From the NCBI GenBank assembly GCA_034440455.1, contig JAWXCB010000061.1, positions 1 through 64,000 of the forward strand: a DNA stretch of 64,000 nt. The letters run 5' to 3'. The position numbers and the translations under genes are program-made. The notes under the pieces are model-generated. The model saw only the letters and a program-made list of their open reading frames with translations, did no database searches and was not told the origin of the DNA. The stretch comes from JAWXCB01 sp034440455 (lineage in GTDB: Bacteria; Bacteroidota; Bacteroidia; Chitinophagales; CAIOSU01). This document shows positions 18,019-26,782 of this stretch, piece after piece (the stretch's first letter is position 1; each line of letters opens with the position of its first letter).

Positions 18019-18083
18019 AATCCTTCTTGCATCCTGTAATGTTTCAAACACCTGTGCTGCTAATTTTTTCAAAAAAAGGGATA

Positions 18084-18626
18084 ATGATGAAAACACTGAA
18101 CAACCTGCAACAGCCGCTCGAATGAAAATTCAGCAATACGCAGTATATATTGACGAACGGTGAAAAAGTTATCGCAGCCTTCTTTCCAAAATCGAACGGG
18201 AAGGAAGGCAACTTTGAATTAAACGGAGAAAATTTCGCGCTTCTGACCGAGAGAATTTAGAAACCGAAAACGATAATTCAGAATGCACAGGGAAATCCGG
18301 TGATGATGATTGACAACAATTTCTGGGGAACGAAATCCTTCATCAGCTTTGAAAAAGGAAATAGTTACTTGCTGAAAATACGCAACGGTCTCTTGATAAA
18401 TCTTGTATTTACTAAAACGGGGGGAGAAGAAATATTCAGGTACAAACTCTCTACCCTGAAATGCAATCCCGAAGTAGTGATGGAGGTGGCTGATGTAAAT
18501 ATTCCAGAAACTGAATTCTGGTTGATGCTGATTGCAGGTGCTTTTTTTATGCAAATGATTCTGAAGGAAAACACGATCAGTGATAAAATCACGATGCTCA
18601 CAGCAACCGCAGCTATCGCTGATTAG
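18084..18626 (+). pseudogene. Conserved hypothetical protein with two nonsense codons
   Basis: One continuous frame from ATG 18084 (or 18087) encodes MKTLNNLQQPLE-stop-KFSNTQYILTNGEKV..., then ALLTERI-stop-KPKTIIQNAQGNPVMM, DNNFWGTKSFISFEKGN and a hydrophobic C-terminus. The stops are TGA at 18123 and TAG at 18258. At both places the context suggests Trp (PLEWKFS, ERIWKPK), so each would be one G-to-A change from TGG. No compensating frameshift is needed. The protein is of a type I recognise only loosely (beta-rich, possibly tubby/LURP-like) and do not assign. It follows the broken sigma and membrane genes and shares their decay. Confidence 0.7.
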
Positions 18627-18744
18627 GCTGAACGACTTCTCAGTTCATGCACATTTGCACAACTGCTCTGCTCAATTAATTACATGACGCCTTTTTAACA
18701 GCACCTTCATCTGTATGGGGAAGTTTTGCGAAAAACAAACCGCC

Positions 18745-19406
18745 ATGAAAACAAAACTGCTAACCTGCATTTTATTCCTTTTCATTTCATCGCATTCGTA
18801 TTCGCAACGCTACAAATTTGAATTGGCTGCTGAAGGGGGCCCTGCTTCAGCCGCGTGTGGGGTGAAGGCAGCAAGCAAATGGAGAGACAACTTTCGCTTC
18901 CCTCCTTTCAAACCGGAATCGCAATGCGATTCAACACGCCAAAAATTGTAGGCTTCAGCACCGGCATTTACGTGGAGCGAAAAGGATTCAGAATACCCGT
19001 TGAGATGCCGGTTTCCGATGCACAAACCCTCACCTATTATTACTGTACGCATTACAACTACGTCACCATTCCATTGATGCTTAATGCAACCGTGGGACAC
19101 AAGGCGCAGTTTTTTGTGCAGGCGGGCGGTTTCGTTTCTGTATTGTTTCGCATTCATGTTTTCTGTGAGGAGTTGGATTTTGATGGTACAAATCCTGGCG
19201 GCTATCAATATGTGGATGCGGGTTTTGCAGGTGGTGTTGGATTGAAAGTTCCGGTGAAAGAGCGTTTAATCTTATCGCTCGAAGCGCGCAACACCACAGG
19301 CTTTCGTCAAATCATTAAGAATACAGAAAGCAAAGACGCGATTAACAACACGAACACTACTTTTTTGATTGGAATAGGATATGCGTTCAGGCAGTGGAAG
19401 AAGTGA
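18745..19406 (+). pseudogene. Outer-membrane beta-barrel (PorT-like) protein, frameshifted
   Basis: The first part has a signal peptide (MKTKLLTCILFLFISSHSYS) and the first barrel strand RYKFELAAEGGPAS. It then reads out of frame. The next frame continues FSRVWGEGSKQMERQLSLPS, FQTGIAMRFN and further amphipathic strands to the terminal FLIGIGYAFRQWKK. Loss of one T near 18846 explains the shift (Pro-Ala-Phe-Ser-Arg expected). Alternating hydrophobic residues, FSTGIYVERKGF and VTIPLMLNATVG are typical of OMP_b-brl/PorT-like barrels. It is the fourth consecutive damaged gene after 16.9 kb. Confidence 0.75.
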
Positions 19407-19426
19407 CTTTCGTGCTTAGTATAATT

Positions 19427-19441
19427 TAACTGTTGTTTAAC
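19427..19441 (+). promoter_or_regulatory. Possible Pho-type direct repeat before the second SnoaL-like gene
   Basis: TAAC at 19427 and TAAC at 19438 are exactly 11 bp apart (both inside TTTAAC). No convincing -7 element follows in the usual phase, so this is weaker than the others. Confidence 0.3.
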
Positions 19442-19512
19442 ACCAGGCAATATGCCTTTACTTGATAATTCATTAACATTGCTACATCCATTCACTTAAA
19501 GCCATCTTTACC

Positions 19513-19869
19513 ATGACCACGCAACAAGTCGTTGACCGTTTCATGGAATTAGCGCGCAAAAATGAATGGGATGTTGCGCAAAGTGAACTCTTTGCCGATG
19601 ATGCCGAGAGCATCGAACCGCCCCATTCACAGGGATTGCAAAATGTAAAAGGCAAAGAAGCCATTAAGCAAAAAGGAGTGCAGATTCAGCAAGCGATTGA
19701 AGCGATGCATGGCGGATATACTGGTGAACCTATTGTTGCTGGCAATCATTTTAGCGTAGCAATGGGCATGGATGTTACCATGAAAGGCATGGGCAGAATG
19801 AAGATGGATGAAATTGCCGTCTATCAGGTGAAGGATGGGCAGATTGTGAAGGAACAGTTTTTCTATTGA
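19513..19869 (+). CDS. SnoaL-like domain protein
   Basis: A 118-residue NTF2-fold protein: TTQQVVDRFMELARKNEWDV, ELFADDAESIEPPHSQGLQN (the loop that binds ligand in SnoaL relatives), GKEAIKQKGVQIQQAIEAMHG, VAGNHFSVAMGMDVTMKG and the last strands MKMDEIAVYQVKDGQIVKEQFFY. Proteins of this kind (DUF4440/SnoaL) are often stress-induced, and few have known substrates. It lies alone between the broken barrel gene and the converging serine hydrolase gene. Confidence 0.82.
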   Translation: MTTQQVVDRFMELARKNEWDVAQSELFADDAESIEPPHSQGLQNVKGKEAIKQKGVQIQQAIEAMHGGYTGEPIVAGNHFSVAMGMDVTMKGMGRMKMDEIAVYQVKDGQIVKEQFFY

Positions 19870-19927
19870 GTTGCTCTGAATCGAAAACCTGCTGTGCAAT
19901 CTTTCAACTGGTTGGGCAGTTAGTTTT

Positions 19928-21217
19928 TCAGTCCTTAACAAACACTTCCCGCAAAGTCCTTCCAGCCTGATTTACTTTCAGGTGATACATGCCGACCGGA
20001 AGCGATGAAATGTCCAGTATGTTTTGGTCAGAAATTTTTGCACAGAGTATTCCCTGCGCGTTGTAAATCTCAACAGTAAATGGTTTTTCTTTTTCTAATC
20101 CTGAAATCATCAATTGATTGGTAGCAGGATTTGGATAGAGCCGGAGTGCAGAAACGCTGTTTTTATTGACTGAAGTTGCTGAGCACTCCAATTCGCCAAT
20201 CAGCTTCCATATATCATCGGGCAGCGTGATGCTGACGGCACTGGTTGTGTTATCGCCCATGCGTACGAAAAACAAATTCGATGAAGGACTAATGGAAAGT
20301 AACTGCCCGTTTTTTCCCAATGCTGAATACACATCGGCAGGTGCATTTGGCAGAAGATAGCCGGGAATAACAGCTTGCAGTCCGGGCACCATGTAAGATT
20401 GTTTTCCATTCAGCCACCACAGGTAGCCATACGATTTGTTCAGGTTTTGCGAAGTGTGAATCATCGCATTGTAATAAGCAGTGTCCGTCATGATTTGTGT
20501 GCCGTTCCAGTTGCCTTTATTGAGCATCAGCAAGCCGAAACGCGCCATGCTGCGCGCGTTGCTGAAATACACATTGTTGAAATCCACCATCACAAATCCG
20601 CCATTCATTCCGATGGGGTTGCGCACTTTCTGACCGAAGTAAAGATTCAGCGACTGTCCGGTTGCTCCTTCAATCACTCCATCAAGCAACGTGTAAGGCG
20701 CGTTGTGATACGCCCAGCGCACGCCCGTTTCTGCAATGCACGTAAGACAAGTGTCATCCGTGCAATATGGGTCACCTCCATCGTCAAGACCTGATGTCAT
20801 TGTCAACTGATTCCAAACCGTGATTTCATTTTCATCCGCAAGTGAACAACTCGTCCAGCCCTGTCCGAGATATTTTGATGAAGTGTCATTCAGCGAAAGA
20901 AGCCCTTCCTGCTGCGCGATACCGACAGTGAAAGAAGTAAGCGTCTTGCCGGCAGAAGCCCAATACCACAAACTATCCTGCGTGAACGAGCCATAATATT
21001 TTTCAATCACAATCTTTCCGTCTTTCACCACAAGGAATGCTTTCGTTTCCTGCGCACCAACCCAGTCAAGCATCGAATCAATTTTATCGGGGCACCAATC
21101 AAGCGTTGCGGGCGGGAGCGTGTCCCATGTATTGCCTGTGGTGGGAGGGAAGTAGAGTGATTGAGAGAAAACTGTTGAAGCGAAAAATACAGTAATGCAG
21201 AGTAATGGTGTTTTCAT
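19928..21217 (-). CDS. Secreted beta-lactamase-family serine hydrolase with T9SS tail
   Basis: A 429-residue class C beta-lactamase/DD-peptidase-like hydrolase. Signal peptide at 1-20. KAFLVVKDGKIVIEKYYG precedes the SxxK nucleophile motif in WYWASAGKTLTSF (about residue 88). VRWAYHNAPYTLLDGVIE carries the Tyr-x-Asn equivalent (YHN). SYGYLWWLNG and PGYLLPNAPADVYSALGKNGQLLSI form the later catalytic wall. The last 75 residues (LRLYPNPATNQLMISGL...REVFVKD) are a T9SS type A domain. It is the last gene of an apparent minus-strand operon with the ceramidase-like, phosphodiesterase and AllA-like genes (gaps 65, 15 and 7 bp). The natural substrate is unknown. Confidence 0.87.
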   Translation of the reverse strand: MKTPLLCITVFFASTVFSQSLYFPPTTGNTWDTLPPATLDWCPDKIDSMLDWVGAQETKAFLVVKDGKIVIEKYYGSFTQDSLWYWASAGKTLTSFTVGIAQQEGLLSLNDTSSKYLGQGWTSCSLADENEITVWNQLTMTSGLDDGGDPYCTDDTCLTCIAETGVRWAYHNAPYTLLDGVIEGATGQSLNLYFGQKVRNPIGMNGGFVMVDFNNVYFSNARSMARFGLLMLNKGNWNGTQIMTDTAYYNAMIHTSQNLNKSYGYLWWLNGKQSYMVPGLQAVIPGYLLPNAPADVYSALGKNGQLLSISPSSNLFFVRMGDNTTSAVSITLPDDIWKLIGELECSATSVNKNSVSALRLYPNPATNQLMISGLEKEKPFTVEIYNAQGILCAKISDQNILDISSLPVGMYHLKVNQAGRTLREVFVKD

Positions 21218-21282
21218 TTTTTTAGAATTTGCTTTTTTGATTTTTCAGCGACCAATAAGTTTAATTCGTACTTATAAAAAAA

Positions 21283-22077
21283 TTATGCTTCCTGCTCGCT
21301 CACATACATCCTGAACAAACTGTAAACCGAAAACGCGCACAGCAAATGCCAGATTCCATGCCCCTGCACTAATGATGACGGGTCGCAAAAGGGCGCGTCT
21401 GTTCGCGATAAATTCCAGATAACAAACGCAGTGAGTAGCGACAGCAGCGAAACATAACCCCACACTTTATTGAGCTTCATTTTTCGAGTGTACATATTCA
21501 AACCCTCAAACACGATTGTCAGTGTGATAAAAAATGCAAATGCAGTGTTGCCAAAAAAGGAGAAGATGATTTCATACTCCTGAAAATTCGCCCACAAACA
21601 AATTGCAAGCGTACTTAAGAAAACAAGTGTGAACTGCAACGGCTTCCATAGAAAGGAACGCTGCATAGAATAAGCAAGCACAAAAGAAGCAATGAGATAC
21701 ATCGAAAGCATGTCAAAAAATCCACCAATTTTTGCCGTGGTGGCATGCAACGCCATCGAACCGGGACCAAGTAATACAGCAAGGCAGGAAAAGAAAGCGC
21801 CATAAAAAATAGTGCGCGTGAAACTGTTTTTATTTTGCGAAAACCTTCCTGATGAAAGTTGCCATGCGATTATTAATCCGGCAACGATGAAACCAATATT
21901 GGAAAAAGTGTTTGCAGGCTGTTTGATGTAGCCGGGGCGCGATGCTTCACAAAACACATCGCCAATGCCTCCTTCCTGTCCAAACCAGCCATTCACAACG
22001 GCAACAGCAAAAAGCAAAACCGACAGAATTGCAGTGAGCAGTGTGATCGGAAAAATAATTTTCCTGCTTGTAGTCAT
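21283..22077 (-). CDS. Ceramidase-family (CREST) membrane protein
   Basis: A 264-residue protein with about seven membrane segments. Motifs match alkaline ceramidases: DVFCEASRPGYIKQPANTFSN (Glu and Asn near the first helix), LLGPGSMALHATTAKIGGFFDMLSMY (Ser, His and Asp of the zinc site) and VQGHGIWHLLCA (the HxxxH pair of the last helix). The zinc hydrolases of this superfamily cleave amide bonds in ceramides; many Bacteroidota make sphingolipids, so a ceramide or amino-lipid substrate is plausible. The gene is 15 bp after the phosphodiesterase gene in the same operon, which could supply phospho-headgroup removal. Function is inferred from motifs and context. Confidence 0.82.
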   Translation of the reverse strand: MTTSRKIIFPITLLTAILSVLLFAVAVVNGWFGQEGGIGDVFCEASRPGYIKQPANTFSNIGFIVAGLIIAWQLSSGRFSQNKNSFTRTIFYGAFFSCLAVLLGPGSMALHATTAKIGGFFDMLSMYLIASFVLAYSMQRSFLWKPLQFTLVFLSTLAICLWANFQEYEIIFSFFGNTAFAFFITLTIVFEGLNMYTRKMKLNKVWGYVSLLSLLTAFVIWNLSRTDAPFCDPSSLVQGHGIWHLLCAFSVYSLFRMYVSEQEA

Positions 22078-22092
22078 GTAGAAATATTTATC

Positions 22093-22989
22093 TCAATCTG
22101 TGAACGCTTCTTTCACCACTTTTCCCTCCCAGCAATCGGGAACTTGCAATCCCAAAATGTAAGCGAGAGTAGGCGCAGTGTCATACGTGTGAATCGGGCT
22201 GCTTATTGATTTCCCTGCAACAACTCCCGGACCTGTAATAATCCAGGGAATGGTTCTTTCCTGTTGCGACCTGCCGCCATGCCCTTTCTTTTTTCCACCG
22301 TGGTCTGCCGTGATGAGAAGAACAGTGTTTTCATAGATGCCCGCGTCTTTCAGCGTTTGGACAACGACACCAACAAGTGAATCTGTTTTCTCGACTGAGC
22401 GGTAATATTCTTTTGTGCCATGCCCGTATTCATGTCCCGCATGGTCAACATGGTCGAGGTGAATGAAGGTGAACAGCGGTTTTTCTTTTGCTAAATATGC
22501 CGCTGTCGCATCCATAGTTTTGTTTTCACCCGCGCAATCCTGCTTCACCGTGCAGACATTTTCTTCCACAAGGCGACCATACCCATCCCAATCATAAAAG
22601 CAGGCTATCACCGCATCTTTACGCTGCTCGCGAATTACACGATAAATGGTTGGGAAAATTTCACCTTTGGCATTTCCGCAAAATGATTTTTTCTTCACAT
22701 CCTCTACTTCCCATTTGTTTGATTTCACGCCATGTCTTTTCGGTGAGGCGCCCATCATCATAGATGCCCAGTTGGGACTGCTCACCGTGGGCAGCACAGC
22801 TTGAGCGGAGAAAGAGTGTGCGCCCGTTTTTATCAAAGCATCCATATTTGGAGTATTTGCTTTTAGAATGCCGTCAGGGCTCATGCCATCCACACCGATA
22901 ACGACAATGTGCTTGATGGCGCTGAAATCGTTCGGAGATTTTCCTCCAAAAAACAAAAGAGCTGAAAGAAAAAAGAAGAGTGGTCGCAT
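22093..22989 (-). CDS. Alkaline-phosphatase-superfamily phosphodiesterase (NPP-like)
   Basis: A secreted 298-residue metal-dependent hydrolase. Signal peptide about 1-18. HIVVIGVDGMSPDGILKANTPNMDALI holds the first metal Asp. VLPTVSSPNWASMMMGASPKRHGV holds the nucleophile loop. FTFIHLDHVDHAGHEYGH and LITADHGGKKKGHGG hold the remaining Asp/His metal ligands. Relatives cleave nucleotide or lipid phosphodiesters. There is no T9SS tail. Its start is 7 bp after the AllA-like gene and its stop is 15 bp before the ceramidase-like gene, a tight operon. A second NPP-like protein with T9SS tail is at 25488. Confidence 0.87.
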   Translation of the reverse strand: MRPLFFFLSALLFFGGKSPNDFSAIKHIVVIGVDGMSPDGILKANTPNMDALIKTGAHSFSAQAVLPTVSSPNWASMMMGASPKRHGVKSNKWEVEDVKKKSFCGNAKGEIFPTIYRVIREQRKDAVIACFYDWDGYGRLVEENVCTVKQDCAGENKTMDATAAYLAKEKPLFTFIHLDHVDHAGHEYGHGTKEYYRSVEKTDSLVGVVVQTLKDAGIYENTVLLITADHGGKKKGHGGRSQQERTIPWIITGPGVVAGKSISSPIHTYDTAPTLAYILGLQVPDCWEGKVVKEAFTD

Positions 22990-22996
22990 AAAAAAT

Positions 22997-23626
22997 TTAA
23001 GGTTTTAAAAGGGACACCTGCAAATACACGCCAAATTCCTCCACAAAATTACATGCAATGCAGGCGTGTACTTTCCCTTGCTTGTCATTAAAGGTCACAC
23101 GGTTGTTGATGGGAAATAACGGCTGATGCCACACGCCCGGATTGATATGAATTCCAAAGGAGCCATCAAAATAGAACGCATGGAAACTTTCAGGCGTGAT
23201 GTCATCGCCCGGCAGGGCAAGCAGCGCAACAAACGGTTCATTATTTCGTGAGAAAAATATCTGCCCGCCATCGGGATGATAATTTGCCTCGTGCGTGTAC
23301 AAAAATTTTCTTTCGGAAGGATGTACGATAGTGTCTTCTCTTGCTTCTGAAGGATTGACTGACCATCCGGTGATATAGCTTCTGTTTACTGCATGATTCA
23401 ATGCATGAAGCACTTCGCCCCGCCATTCCATTTCAAAATCGCCTTGCGTAATGCCTCCTTCGTTTCCAGTGCCGGGCACAACAGGACGCCACTCTGGTGC
23501 GGGCCACGTGACAATCTCCACTTCTGCTGATTCAAAATCGGTTACAATTCTTCCAAAACCTTTCAGAGAATCCGTTGTGGCAAGTTTGATTGGAACAGGA
23601 TGAGAATTAAACTTTGGTTGGCTCAT
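22997..23626 (-). CDS. Ureidoglycolate lyase (AllA)-like protein
   Basis: A 209-residue cupin-type protein of the AllA family, which splits ureidoglycolate to glyoxylate and urea. Supporting motifs are PVPIKLATTDSLKGFGRIV at the start, FEMEWRGEVLHALNHAV, EANYHPDGGQIFFSRNNEPFVALLALPGD and GIHINPGVWHQPLFPINN; the His and the GVWH block correspond to the active site. No allantoin or purine catabolism genes are nearby. Instead it heads an operon with phosphodiesterase, ceramidase-like and serine hydrolase genes, and is divergent from the phosphonate HD oxygenase. It may act on another alpha-hydroxyglycine-type substrate; the exact reaction is unproven. Confidence 0.75.
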   Translation of the reverse strand: MSQPKFNSHPVPIKLATTDSLKGFGRIVTDFESAEVEIVTWPAPEWRPVVPGTGNEGGITQGDFEMEWRGEVLHALNHAVNRSYITGWSVNPSEAREDTIVHPSERKFLYTHEANYHPDGGQIFFSRNNEPFVALLALPGDDITPESFHAFYFDGSFGIHINPGVWHQPLFPINNRVTFNDKQGKVHACIACNFVEEFGVYLQVSLLKP

Positions 23627-23689
23627 TGTAGTCAGGTTATCTTTCCCAAAATAAATGAATTCACCGGTTCCGCATCGGGTAATTCATTC

Positions 23690-23697
23690 TACTTTTG
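23690..23697 (+). promoter_or_regulatory. -7 promoter element of the HD oxygenase gene
   Basis: TACTTTTG matches the Bacteroidota -7 consensus TAnnTTTG exactly, 22 bp before ATG 23719. I see no convincing tandem TAAC units upstream. Confidence 0.55.
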
Positions 23698-23718
23698 AAA
23701 TCTTAATCATTCTTTAGC

Positions 23719-24285
23719 ATGAACGCGCGCATTCCATCTGCACTCGATGAACTTTTCGGCATCTATGAAAAACGGGGAACGGAAGATTACATCGGAGAAG
23801 CCATTTCGCAAATTGAACACGCTGCGCAAAGCGCAGAGTTTGCAGAGAAAAACGGAGAAGAGGAAGCAGTAATCCTTGCCGCGTTTTTTCATGACATCGG
23901 ACATCTGTGCGGAGATGACGGAACACAAAATGAAATGAATGGCTACGGGAAAATGAGCCATGAAAAAATCGGAGCGAACTACCTGCGCAAACTTGGTTTC
24001 TCCGAAACGATTGCACGTTTGGTGGAAAATCATGTGCAAGCGAAACGCTACCTCTGCGTGGTGAAGCCGGAGTATTACCCCAAACTTTCTGAGGCATCAA
24101 AAAAGACATTACAGTTTCAAGGCGGAGTAATGACACAGGAAGAAGCAAGCGCATTTGAGCGCGACCCGCTCTTTCAATTGAGCATTAAAATGCGCGCATG
24201 GGATGAAGCGGCAAAAGAAGAAAACAAACCGCTGCCTGATTTGTTAGTTTTTCGCACGATGGCGGAGCGGTGTTTGAGTAGATAA
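23719..24285 (+). CDS. PhnZ-like HD-domain phosphonate oxygenase
   Basis: PhnZ is a mixed-valent di-iron oxygenase that cleaves the C-P bond of 2-amino-1-hydroxyethylphosphonate. This 188-residue protein has the HD ligands in order: ISQIEHAAQSAEFAEKNG (first His), AAFFHDIGHLCGDD (HD pair), MSHEKIGANYLRKLGF and LVENHVQAKRYLC (later His residues). The Tyr-x-x-Glu gate/ligand of PhnZ also seems present (DYIGEAISQ). This matches the TIGR03276 phosphonate-operon HDIG group. The dioxygenase partner PhnY is absent from the window, though the TIGR03364-type flavoenzyme at 9564 is present. It is divergent from the AllA-like gene. Confidence 0.78.
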   Translation: MNARIPSALDELFGIYEKRGTEDYIGEAISQIEHAAQSAEFAEKNGEEEAVILAAFFHDIGHLCGDDGTQNEMNGYGKMSHEKIGANYLRKLGFSETIARLVENHVQAKRYLCVVKPEYYPKLSEASKKTLQFQGGVMTQEEASAFERDPLFQLSIKMRAWDEAAKEENKPLPDLLVFRTMAERCLSR

Positions 24286-24318
24286 AGAGCAATAAAAATT
24301 GTCGGCATTCATTGGATA

Positions 24319-24795
24319 ATGAGTACTAAAAATAACTTAGCCAAACAGAATAATCAGTATTATCTCTTTTGGTTTGTGTTATTTGGAATCTGCACGATTC
24401 TTTACCAGCAGATACAAGATACATGGCGGCCGAGCTATTCCGGTAACAATAATTTCATTCTTTATATGCTTGGAGTCGCTCCTAATTTTTTTCCGGGAAT
24501 AGGTTTGCCTGCGATATTTCTCCTATTGATTCCCTTCGTTAAAGCCAAAGAGAGCAACAATATTTGGATGACGGACAGAAGGCACATCACCGGAATCATG
24601 ATTGCCCTTGGCGGACTGATTACATGGGAATTAATTCAAGGTTTTTTGCCAAAGGCACACTTTGACCTCAATGATATTTTATGGACTTGCCTGGGTTGCC
24701 TGACGTTTTATTTTATTTGGCGCATTGTGCCAAAAACTATCAGACAAGAAAACATCCGCATCAATGTGAAAACGGAAACTGAACAAACGGCTTGA
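24319..24795 (+). CDS. Hypothetical membrane protein (VanZ-like features)
   Basis: A 158-residue protein with about four hydrophobic segments (residues 15-30, 52-72, 90-108, 122-138). WELIQGFLPKAHFDLNDILWTCLGCLTFYF resembles the helix-loop-helix of small VanZ-like proteins but is too short to be sure. Its stop overlaps a TTG that precedes the downstream DUF3267 gene, so the two are probably cotranscribed. No function assigned. Confidence 0.65.
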   Translation: MSTKNNLAKQNNQYYLFWFVLFGICTILYQQIQDTWRPSYSGNNNFILYMLGVAPNFFPGIGLPAIFLLLIPFVKAKESNNIWMTDRRHITGIMIALGGLITWELIQGFLPKAHFDLNDILWTCLGCLTFYFIWRIVPKTIRQENIRINVKTETEQTA

Positions 24796-24800
24796 GTGAT

Positions 24801-25442
24801 ATGAAAATCAAACCACACGAATTGACGGAAAACAATTACGTGTTGCCGGATAGGTTAGAACACAAAGAACTTGTTCCGTTCCTGCGAACTTATATCAAGA
24901 AACGAACAAAATATTCGGTCATTTATTACCTGTGCAATTTGATAGTAATTGGGTTTGCCGCTTACTTTTTTGTTCAAGGTCACAACTCATCTGACTATCA
25001 CTTAGATGACCAATTCACACACTTCGCCTATGGAATTGCTATTGCTTTTGCAATAATTCCCCTGCACGAGTATATCCACGTTTTGGCATACAAATCACAA
25101 GGCGCGACAAATACTTCTTATGACGCTAACCTGAAAATATTTTACTTTATGTCTCTTGCTGACAAGTTTGTGGCAAACAAAAAAGAATTTAAAGTTGTTG
25201 CCCTCGCTCCATTTTTAATTATCACAACTGCATTGACAATATTGCTATTCATTGTAAACCAAAATTGGACACTCACACTAATCGGAGTTTTATTGACACC
25301 TACTGCAATGTGCATGGGCGACTTTGGGTTGTTGAGTTACTTTGAATATAACAAGTTGAAAGAAGTAGTGACATTTGACGACATCGAGAACAAAGTATCC
25401 TACTTTTATGGGCGCACAGACGAAAGAAAAGCGACCGCATAA
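24801..25442 (+). CDS. DUF3267 membrane metalloprotease-like protein (second copy)
   Basis: A protein of about 213 residues. It has membrane segments near 42-60 and 75-95, an HExxH motif in IIPLHEYIHVLAYKSQGA, two further segments (VVALAPFLIITTALTILLF and WTLTLIGVLLTPTA) and the closing MCMGDFGLLSYFEYNK, in which the Asp may be the third zinc ligand. The architecture is that of DUF3267 putative metalloproteases. I take ATG 24801; a TTG at 24792 overlaps the upstream stop and would add three residues. It is not closely similar to the copy at 16353, so it is not a recent duplication. Confidence 0.8.
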   Translation: MKIKPHELTENNYVLPDRLEHKELVPFLRTYIKKRTKYSVIYYLCNLIVIGFAAYFFVQGHNSSDYHLDDQFTHFAYGIAIAFAIIPLHEYIHVLAYKSQGATNTSYDANLKIFYFMSLADKFVANKKEFKVVALAPFLIITTALTILLFIVNQNWTLTLIGVLLTPTAMCMGDFGLLSYFEYNKLKEVVTFDDIENKVSYFYGRTDERKATA

Positions 25443-25487
25443 CATCGGTTTAGCAATATAGCGGCTGCTCTCGCTAATCGCAGAACA

Positions 25488-26744
25488 TCACCTCCTCAAC
25501 TCAATCTTCCGCGTCAGCGTTTGTTTGCCGATAGTAATTTGAGCAATGTATTGCCCAACCGGCTGTTCAGACAAATCAATATTGATTTTGTTTGAGGTTT
25601 GCTGTTCTGTCACTACTTTCACAACGCGCCCAGCTATATCAAACAGGCGTACTTCCACCGGTTGACTATCGCTGTTTTCAAACCACACTGTCACGATGCC
25701 TGTCGTTGGGTTGGGATAAAGTTTGATATTTTCTGATGCGTCAAATACTTTATTCGTTCCTGTTGTGGAGTCAATGAATGTGTTGAGCCACGACTTGCCA
25801 TCAAATCCCCAAGGACCAATATTCTCCGGGTTTTGTCCGGTGTCAAAAATTAAATGATGCAAAGCGGTTACTGCTATATCCGCTTGCACGGGCGAGAGAT
25901 TTAACAAAGCCGTATCCACACCGCTCGCATTAAAAATTCCCGTGCCGAGCAGATTGTAGGTGCCCGGGTCGTCCGCATAGATCTGTCCATGCTGCACAGC
26001 GTTGCCGCTCGCCACCCACCAGATGTGCCGCTCTTCATAGCTGATGCCGCCATGTCCCGTGCCTCTGCCACCGTGGTCGGTAATGAGCAGCACGAGCCAG
26101 TTTTCATCGTTGTAGGTCGGGCGGTTTTTCAAGGCAGTGATGATATTTCCAGTGTGGAAATCATTGTTTTCAATCGCCTGCATGTAGCTGGGATTGTTTG
26201 GGTCAAAACCGCTGGAATGACCTGCAAGGTCAACCGCATCGAAATATACGAACAGCGCATCCAAATCGGGGTCTTGCAACTGCTGCACCGCAACGGCTTC
26301 GGTAGCAGCGCCATCGCCATCAGGCGTTTTCAGTTTTAAATCCCAGCCGTCATTATAGACGTTGTCGCTCATGGGCGCCCACTCCGTTACCTGCACGCAT
26401 TTCAAATTGGGGCGCAGCTCTTTCGCGCGTGTTGGAAAATAAGGATAGTCGTTGTAGTTGCTACCCGTGTATGCGTTTGAGAATACGCCATGTTTATTCC
26501 ACCACACGCCCGTCATAATCGTTGACCACGATGGACCGGAAACGGTGATGCCGAGATGCCAAGCATCATACGTGAATAATCCTTCGGCAATCAGCGCATC
26601 AAGATTTGGAGTGTTCGCCTGTTGCAGCGCATCAGAGCGCACACCATCCCAGCCGATGATGAGTACCTTGCGCGTTTGCGATGCAAATGCAAACAAGGAA
26701 GCGCAAACTAAAATGGAAATGAGTAAGAACTTTCTATTTTTCAT
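25488..26744 (-). CDS. NPP-like phosphodiesterase/phosphatase with T9SS tail
   Basis: A 418-residue secreted alkaline-phosphatase-superfamily enzyme. Signal peptide 1-22. KVLIIGWDGVRSDALQQANTPNLDAL carries the metal Asp. LGITVSGPSWSTIMTGVWWNKHG is the nucleophile loop. LFVYFDAVDLAGHSSGF and VLLITDHGGRGTGHGG supply the other ligands. A TGxxPENIGPWGFDGKSW stretch follows, then a T9SS type A domain (IKLYPNPTTGIVTVWF...LTRKIELRR). The gene starts 38 bp after the TonB receptor stop on the same strand with no terminator seen, so it is probably the second gene of that Pho-box-controlled transcript. A surface phosphodiesterase paired with a receptor would release and import a phosphorylated ligand; this is inference. 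Confidence 0.87.
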   Translation of the reverse strand: MKNRKFLLISILVCASLFAFASQTRKVLIIGWDGVRSDALQQANTPNLDALIAEGLFTYDAWHLGITVSGPSWSTIMTGVWWNKHGVFSNAYTGSNYNDYPYFPTRAKELRPNLKCVQVTEWAPMSDNVYNDGWDLKLKTPDGDGAATEAVAVQQLQDPDLDALFVYFDAVDLAGHSSGFDPNNPSYMQAIENNDFHTGNIITALKNRPTYNDENWLVLLITDHGGRGTGHGGISYEERHIWWVASGNAVQHGQIYADDPGTYNLLGTGIFNASGVDTALLNLSPVQADIAVTALHHLIFDTGQNPENIGPWGFDGKSWLNTFIDSTTGTNKVFDASENIKLYPNPTTGIVTVWFENSDSQPVEVRLFDIAGRVVKVVTEQQTSNKINIDLSEQPVGQYIAQITIGKQTLTRKIELRR

Positions 26745-26782
26745 GGTTGTGTTTTTTAAAATTTAGTTGCAAGCCGGTTTTT

